A stretch of 18,635 nucleotides of DNA from a bacterium (GTDB lineage: Bacteria; UBA9089; CG2-30-40-21). Positions 14,880 to 18,635 of this stretch are shown one piece after another. A program made the translations under genes and the position numbers. Below the pieces are notes generated by a model. The model did no database searches and was not told the DNA's origin. It saw nothing but the letters and a program-made list of their open reading frames with translations. The DNA lies in assembly GCA_018814245.1 (NCBI GenBank), contig JAHIZN010000175.1, forward strand, positions 1-18,635, read 5' to 3'. Position 1 is the first letter of the stretch, and each line of letters starts with the position of its first letter.

Positions 14880-15929
14880 ATGAGTGAGCTTGTACAATAT
14901 GGAAATCTTTTAGGTGAAATAAAAAACCGCATCCGACAAGCACAGATAAAGGCTGTTCTTTCGGTTAATGCGGAAATGATTCGGATGTATTTTGATGTTG
15001 GCAAAATGATTTATAATAGACAGCAACTGGAGAGCTGGGGCGCTGGAGTTATTTCTCGGTTGTCCAATGATATTCATAATGAATTGCCCGAAATAAAGGG
15101 ATTTTCAGAGAGAAATATCAAATTTATGGTTCAGCTATACAAAGAATATGAGCTGAATATATCAATTGGGAAACAGGCTGTTTCCCAATTGGATTTTGGG
15201 AAACAACTTGTTTTCAGAATCCCATGGGGACATAATATTTTGCTTATGCAAAAAATCAAAGATTGGTCCATACGCTTATGGTACATGGAGCAAATCATTC
15301 AAAATGGCTGGAGTCGTGATGTTCTGGGACTTATGATAAAAAGCAGTGTACACACTCGACAGGGCAATCTGGTAAACAATTTTGAGGTTACACTTCCAAA
15401 TCCTCAGTCTGACATGGCACGGCAGATATTGAAGGATCCCTACATATTTGATTTTCTAACCCTTACCGAGCCTTTTCAGGAACGAGAACTGGAGGTTGAA
15501 TTAGTTAAGCATTTGGAGAAGTTTCTCGTAGAATTGGGCGCTGGTTTTGCTTTTATGGGTAGACAATATCATCTAACTGTTAGCGATAAGGATTTTTATC
15601 TTGATCTGTTGTTTTACCATATTAAACTTCGCTGTTTTGTGATTATTGAACTAAAGAAGGGTGAATTCAAGCCTGAATACGCCGGCAAGATGAATTTCTA
15701 CTGTTCTGTGGTGGATGATATGCTTAAACATGAAAATGACCAGTCTACTATCGGACTGATTCTCTGTCAGACAAAAGACAAAATCTTTGCCGAGTACGCC
15801 CTGCGAGATATTCATAAACCGATTGGTATTTCAGAATACGAACTTACCCGCGTTCTGCCGGATAATCTTAAATCCAGCTTGCCCTCGGTAGAAGAGATTG
15901 AATCGGAACTGAGCAAAGAAAAGGAGTGA
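14880..15929 (+). CDS. DUF1016 (YhcG) PDDEXK nuclease-family protein
   Basis: This 349-residue protein has the YhcG/DUF1016 layout: an N-terminal winged-helix/helical part (about 1-165, with MYFDVGKMI, WGAGVISRLSNDI, PWGHNILLM and WYMEQIIQNGWSRDVL) and a C-terminal PDDEXK nuclease fold (about 175-330). Candidate catalytic residues are D242 in FYLDLLFYH and E257-x-K259 in FVIIELKKGEF, then KPEYAGKMNFY. Characterised relatives include Holliday-junction-type and defence-associated nucleases; the role here is unknown. AAAGGAG at 14866-14872 serves the ATG. It sits between tolC and the macA-like gene, three bases before the latter, so it is co-transcribed with the exporter, which is odd. A 29-bp palindrome lies within it at 15163-15191. 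Confidence 0.88.
   Translation: MSELVQYGNLLGEIKNRIRQAQIKAVLSVNAEMIRMYFDVGKMIYNRQQLESWGAGVISRLSNDIHNELPEIKGFSERNIKFMVQLYKEYELNISIGKQAVSQLDFGKQLVFRIPWGHNILLMQKIKDWSIRLWYMEQIIQNGWSRDVLGLMIKSSVHTRQGNLVNNFEVTLPNPQSDMARQILKDPYIFDFLTLTEPFQERELEVELVKHLEKFLVELGAGFAFMGRQYHLTVSDKDFYLDLLFYHIKLRCFVIIELKKGEFKPEYAGKMNFYCSVVDDMLKHENDQSTIGLILCQTKDKIFAEYALRDIHKPIGISEYELTRVLPDNLKSSLPSVEEIESELSKEKE
15163..15191. repeat. 29-bp palindrome inside the nuclease gene
   Basis: CAATTGGGAAACAG (15163-15176) and CTGTTTCCCAATTG (15178-15191) are exact reverse complements around one base. The stretch is in frame, in the linker before the conserved PWGHN motif (residues about 95-104), and GGGAAACA recurs just after it. Confidence 0.85.
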
Positions 15930-15932
15930 AAT

Positions 15933-17156
15933 ATGAAAAAGTGGATAATGCTATCAATGATTTTGCTCGGCATAATCGGAGCAATTTTCTTTCTGACAAA
16001 GGGAAAACACAACGGTGCCCTTGCAGTAGTCAGGGGTGAGGTAACAAAGGGGGATCTTAGCCTTAAGGTCTCTGCCAGAGGAAGGATTGAGGCAAGGGAT
16101 AGGTTTGAGCTTAAGGCAAAGATCCCCGGGATAATAGTATCCATCATGGAAGAAGGGACAATAGTAAAAGAAGGCTGCCTTGTTGCAGAGATAGACGACA
16201 AGGAGCTTTTGGCAAAAAAACACCAGGAGGAGACAAACTTAGTCAATTACAAAAATAATCTCAACCGGCTTAACAGGGGGCTTGATATTAAGGAGCTAAA
16301 AGACAGGGTGAAGGAGGCAGAGGTCCTTTTTGAAGAGGCAGCAAGACAGTTTGAGGTACATAAGAAGCTGTTTGAAAGCAAGGTTATCTCTATGGACGAA
16401 CTAAAAAGAATGAGGGCAGATTATGACAAGGTGAAGTTACAGCTTGAGATTGTCGGAACACAACTTGAAGAAAGGCTCAAGGCTCACACAGAGGAGACAG
16501 AATCTGTTGTATCCTCTATTGAAGCCATAGAGAAAAACCTGATATCAATAGAGCAGCAGATTCTCTGGTCCAAAATTACCTCACCCATCATGGGTATGGT
16601 TACACAAAAAGAGATAAAAGAAGGCAGCTATGTAAGTCCGGGACAATTACTTTCAGTGGTTGTCTCTGACAAAGAGTTTGTGGCAAAGGTGAACCTGGAT
16701 GAGGTTGATATTAGCAAAATATCATTAAATATGCCTGTCTCTGTGATCCCTGATGCGTTTTCAGGGAGAATGGTTTCAGGAAGGATAGAAAAGATAGCCC
16801 CCTCCCCAAGGCTTACAGAGAAGATAAATACCTTTGAGGTAACCATTCAACTTAAAGCTACAGAGCTTGACTTAAGAAGCGGGATGCTTTGCGATGTGGC
16901 TATTATTTCAGGCTTAAAGAAGAATGTCATCAAGATTCCGCAAGAGGCAGTAGTCAATATTGAAGGCAAGGACTATATCTTTGTCATCAGGAATAATATT
17001 GTGAGCAAGAATGAGGTAGCATTAGGGTTTAGAAACCCTAATGAGGTTGAGGTTTTATCCGGCATAAAACAAGGCGAAGGGATTGTCCTGAACCCTCCCT
17101 TAGAGCTGAAGGATGGGGCAAGGGTGGTGATTAAGGAGGAAAAAGATGATGTGTAA
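15933..17156 (+). CDS. MacA/HlyD-family periplasmic adaptor
   Basis: This 407-residue membrane-fusion protein links the MacB-type pump to the TolC-like channel. A single N-terminal anchor (about 4-21, WIMLSMILLGIIGAIFFL) is followed by the first beta-barrel and lipoyl half (SARGRIEARDRFELKAKIPG). A long coiled-coil hairpin spans about 85-205, rich in Glu/Lys/Leu. The second lipoyl half (ITSPIMGMVTQKEIKEGSYVSPG) and the beta-barrel and membrane-proximal domains end with IPQEAVVNIEGKDYIFVI. AGGAG within the end of the nuclease gene precedes the ATG, giving coupled translation. In most MacAB-TolC operons the adaptor comes first; here it is last and separated from tolC by the nuclease. Confidence 0.92.
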   Translation: MKKWIMLSMILLGIIGAIFFLTKGKHNGALAVVRGEVTKGDLSLKVSARGRIEARDRFELKAKIPGIIVSIMEEGTIVKEGCLVAEIDDKELLAKKHQEETNLVNYKNNLNRLNRGLDIKELKDRVKEAEVLFEEAARQFEVHKKLFESKVISMDELKRMRADYDKVKLQLEIVGTQLEERLKAHTEETESVVSSIEAIEKNLISIEQQILWSKITSPIMGMVTQKEIKEGSYVSPGQLLSVVVSDKEFVAKVNLDEVDISKISLNMPVSVIPDAFSGRMVSGRIEKIAPSPRLTEKINTFEVTIQLKATELDLRSGMLCDVAIISGLKKNVIKIPQEAVVNIEGKDYIFVIRNNIVSKNEVALGFRNPNEVEVLSGIKQGEGIVLNPPLELKDGARVVIKEEKDDV

Positions 17157-17206
17157 CAAATGGGAAAGGGAGAATGTCGATTTTCAGGTTTATTCCCACA
17201 CTGTTC

Positions 17207-17215
17207 TGCCCCTAC
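17207..17215. repeat. REP half-unit after the adaptor gene
   Basis: TGCCCCTAC followed by GAATCGAT matches the right-hand end of the composite REP units described at 17281, 17511 and 18196, without a left half. Confidence 0.55.
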
Positions 17216-17280
17216 GAATCGATAAATTGTTGTTGTGAATTTAGATGTGATGGTGTGCAATGGGTTTGTTTCTGGTTCTG

Positions 17281-17449
17281 GTAGGGGCAGTGCCCCCGTG
17301 CCTGCCCTCTGTCTCCCTGTGCCTGCCCTCTGTCTCCCTGTGCCTGCCCTCTGTCTCCCCGTGCCTGCCCTGAATTGTGGCAATCACGCATACATGGACA
17401 AAACGACAGGAAAAATCACGGAGGGCAACCACAGGGGGTTTGCCCCTAC
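17281..17449. repeat. Composite REP unit 1, with 3.5-copy 21-bp minisatellite
   Basis: It begins GTAGGGGCAGTGCCCCC and ends GGGGGTTTGCCCCTAC, which are inverted ends. Inside, GTGCCTGCCCTCTGTCTCCCT is repeated at 17298, 17319 and 17340 with a partial copy at 17361. GGCAATCACGCATACATG and GAGGGCAACCACAGG follow. Together with the upstream segment from 17235 it is duplicated as the next unit with a 230-base offset. Apparent short ORFs here are by-products of the repeats. Confidence 0.85.
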
Positions 17450-17510
17450 GAATCGATGGTTATTGTGAATTTAGATGTGATGGTGTGCAATGGGTTTGTT
17501 TCTGGTTCTG

Positions 17511-17676
17511 GTAGGGGCAGTGCCCCCGTGCCTGCCCTCTGTTTCCCTGTGCCTGCCCTCTGTCTCCCTGTGCCTACCCTGAATTGTGGCAATCACGCAT
17601 ACATGAGCAAAATCACGAGGGTAATCACGGAAGGCAACCATACACAGAAGGGCAACCACGGGGGGTTTGCCCCTAC
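17511..17676. repeat. Composite REP unit 2, with 2.5-copy minisatellite
   Basis: It has the same ends and order as unit 1, with 21-bp copies at 17528 and 17549 and a partial at 17570. The preceding 46 bases (17465-17510, GTGAATTTAGATGTGATGG and onward) are also shared with unit 1. It ends 12 bases before the RAYT start codon. Confidence 0.85.
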
Positions 17677-17688
17677 GAAGGACAGATT

Positions 17689-18199
17689 ATGAGATATGAT
17701 CCAGAAGAACATCACCGGCGGTCTGTTCGCCTGAAGGGATACGATTACAATCAAGCCGGGGCGTATTTTGTTACCATTGTTACGCAAAGCCATCATTGTA
17801 TTTTCGGTGAAATCATAAATGGTACAATGCAGTTGAATGACGCAGGACAGATGTCCCAAATGGTCTGGGATGAATTGCCTGTTTTTTTATTCGTCCGTAG
17901 ATATTGACACATTCATCGTTATGCCTAATCATATTCATGTGATTATTGTATTAACCCGTCCCGAAATTTCATCGATGTCATTGCCTGATGTGGTGCATCG
18001 ATTTAAGACAATGACCACCAAACGGTATGTTGATGGTGTGAAGCAAATGAATTGGCAGCCATTTGATGGTAAATTATGGCAACGCAATTATTATGAACAT
18101 GTCATCCGTAATGAAGACGAATTAAACAGTATTCGTGAATATATTATCAATAATCCGTTGCAATGGGAAATGGATCAGGAAAATCCTGTTGTGTTGTAG
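17689..18199 (+). pseudogene. REP-associated tyrosine transposase (RAYT, Y1_Tnp), frameshifted
   Basis: This is an IS200-like HUH single-strand transposase relative, the type that mobilises REP palindromes. The first frame (17689-17907) gives HRRSVRLKGYDYNQAGAYFV and GQMSQMVWDELP. The second frame, one base on, continues VDIDTFIVMPNHIHVIIVL with the HUH histidines. It ends with NYYEHVIRNEDELNSIREYI, carrying the candidate nucleophilic tyrosine, and NNPLQW, to the TAG at 18197. The break is at a run of seven Ts (17882-17888); six Ts would give an uninterrupted protein of normal spacing and about 170 residues. It could be a pseudogene, a homopolymer sequencing error, or productive slippage on the T-run. 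REP units abut both sides, and the stop codon itself lies in the downstream REP. Confidence 0.85.
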
Positions 18200-18336
18200 G
18201 GGCAGTGCCCCTGTGCCTGCCCTCTGTCTCCCTGTGCCTACCCTGATTGGGGGCAATTATGCAATACATGTGGCAATCCATACACACAGAGGACAATCAC
18301 GGACACAGAGGGCAACCACGGGGGGATTGCCCCTAC
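18196..18336. repeat. Composite REP unit 3, with 1.5-copy minisatellite
   Basis: It begins GTAGGGGCAGTGCCCCT, overlapping the RAYT stop codon, and ends GGGGGATTGCCCCTAC. It has one full 21-bp copy at 18213 and a partial at 18234. The interior is more diverged (GGGGGCAATTATGCAATACA) than in units 1 and 2. Together the three units bracket the transposase. Confidence 0.82.
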
Positions 18337-18494
18337 GAATCGACATCCCACGCATACATGGGCAACCATGGTGGGTTGTTTCAGACAGAGGGCAACCACA
18401 GGCAGACTGTGTGAAAACTCACAATTATCTTTTACTCGATGTTCGAATTTTTTCTCAGGCACAAAAATTTTATTGACCTGTGCAATTAAAAATC
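18337..18494. other. Non-coding tail with degenerate REP fragments
   Basis: This 158-base stretch contains further GGGCAACCA fragments (18361 and 18391) and an AT-rich segment. At about 18478 it has CCTGTGCAATTA, the terminal motif of the element family seen at 1982 and 14530. No gene is seen. Confidence 0.55.
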
Positions 18495-18635
18495 AGTAAC
18501 TACTCAGCTATTGTTATTCTAAGCACATTTGTAATCACTTAGGGACTGAAAAATAACTCTTGCGATACAAACAATATTGTGCTAAACTTGATCTTCTGCG
18601 TAATAGCACAATTGACAGAATTATTTTATTTCAGT
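18495..18635. repeat. Right copy of 141-bp exact terminal inverted repeat
   Basis: Exact reverse complement of bases 1-141; see the left copy. Just inside it is the CCTGTGCAATTA end motif, which has no counterpart inside the left copy, although both flanks share ATTTTT next to the boundary. Confidence 0.9.

Noticed and set aside
17235..17692. Proline/valine-rich ORFs in the minisatellite
   Set aside because: They are translations of the 21-bp repeat, which has a length divisible by three; both strands are open for the same trivial reason.

Overview
The window reads as a complete assembled contig from an AT-leaning, diderm (Gram-negative-type) bacterium. The evidence for that envelope is a TolC-like outer-membrane protein and a MacA/MacB-like exporter next to ispE, an ftsB-like gene and spoVG. 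That combination, together with the very high load of small non-coding repeats, suggests an uncultured candidate-phylum lineage, but nothing here fixes the taxonomy. All convincing genes are on the + strand. The outermost 141 bases at each end are an exact inverted repeat of each other. The length matches a common assembler k-mer, so both ends probably run into copies of the same genomic repeat.

Layout. (1) 1-1972, housekeeping: ftsB-like gene, ispE, spoVG and tRNA-Gln(UUG). A perfect 52-bp palindrome starts on the ispE stop codon, and a 97-bp hairpin follows spoVG. (2) 1973-4123: a repeat element carrying a nested insertion ends six bases from the start of an orphan DppC-type permease. A second, 535-bp non-coding element with terminal inverted repeats follows it. 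(3) 4124-7312: a 1062-residue FapA/DUF342 protein made of two core domains and two N-domains in permuted order. (4) 7313-11330: a REP-like cluster, then a two-gene cassette encoding a zinc deaminase and a NACHT-HEAT NTPase, closed by an intrinsic terminator. (5) 11331-17156: a MacB-type ATPase, MacB-type permease, TolC-like protein, DUF1016 (YhcG) nuclease and MacA/HlyD adaptor, all tightly spaced. A 231-bp repeat element with a 9-bp target duplication has rewritten the end of the TolC gene. (6) 17157-18635: a frameshifted REP-associated tyrosine transposase (RAYT) gene bracketed by composite REP units that carry a 21-bp minisatellite.

The most interesting system is the deaminase plus NACHT-HEAT pair. 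The NTPase has Walker A, Walker B and NACHT C-terminal motifs but no effector domain of its own. The gene immediately upstream ends one base before its start codon and encodes a deaminase whose C-terminal tail carries a VNI/GGDVNI motif. I read this as a split NLR-like immune switch with a nucleotide or nucleic-acid deaminase as candidate effector. The HEAT sensor array is nearly homogenised at DNA level, with variation concentrated at a few positions per unit. The second theme is how repeats remodel gene ends: the stop of ispE, the start of the permease, the upstream edge of fapA, the 3' end of tolC and the stop codon of the RAYT gene all touch repeat elements.
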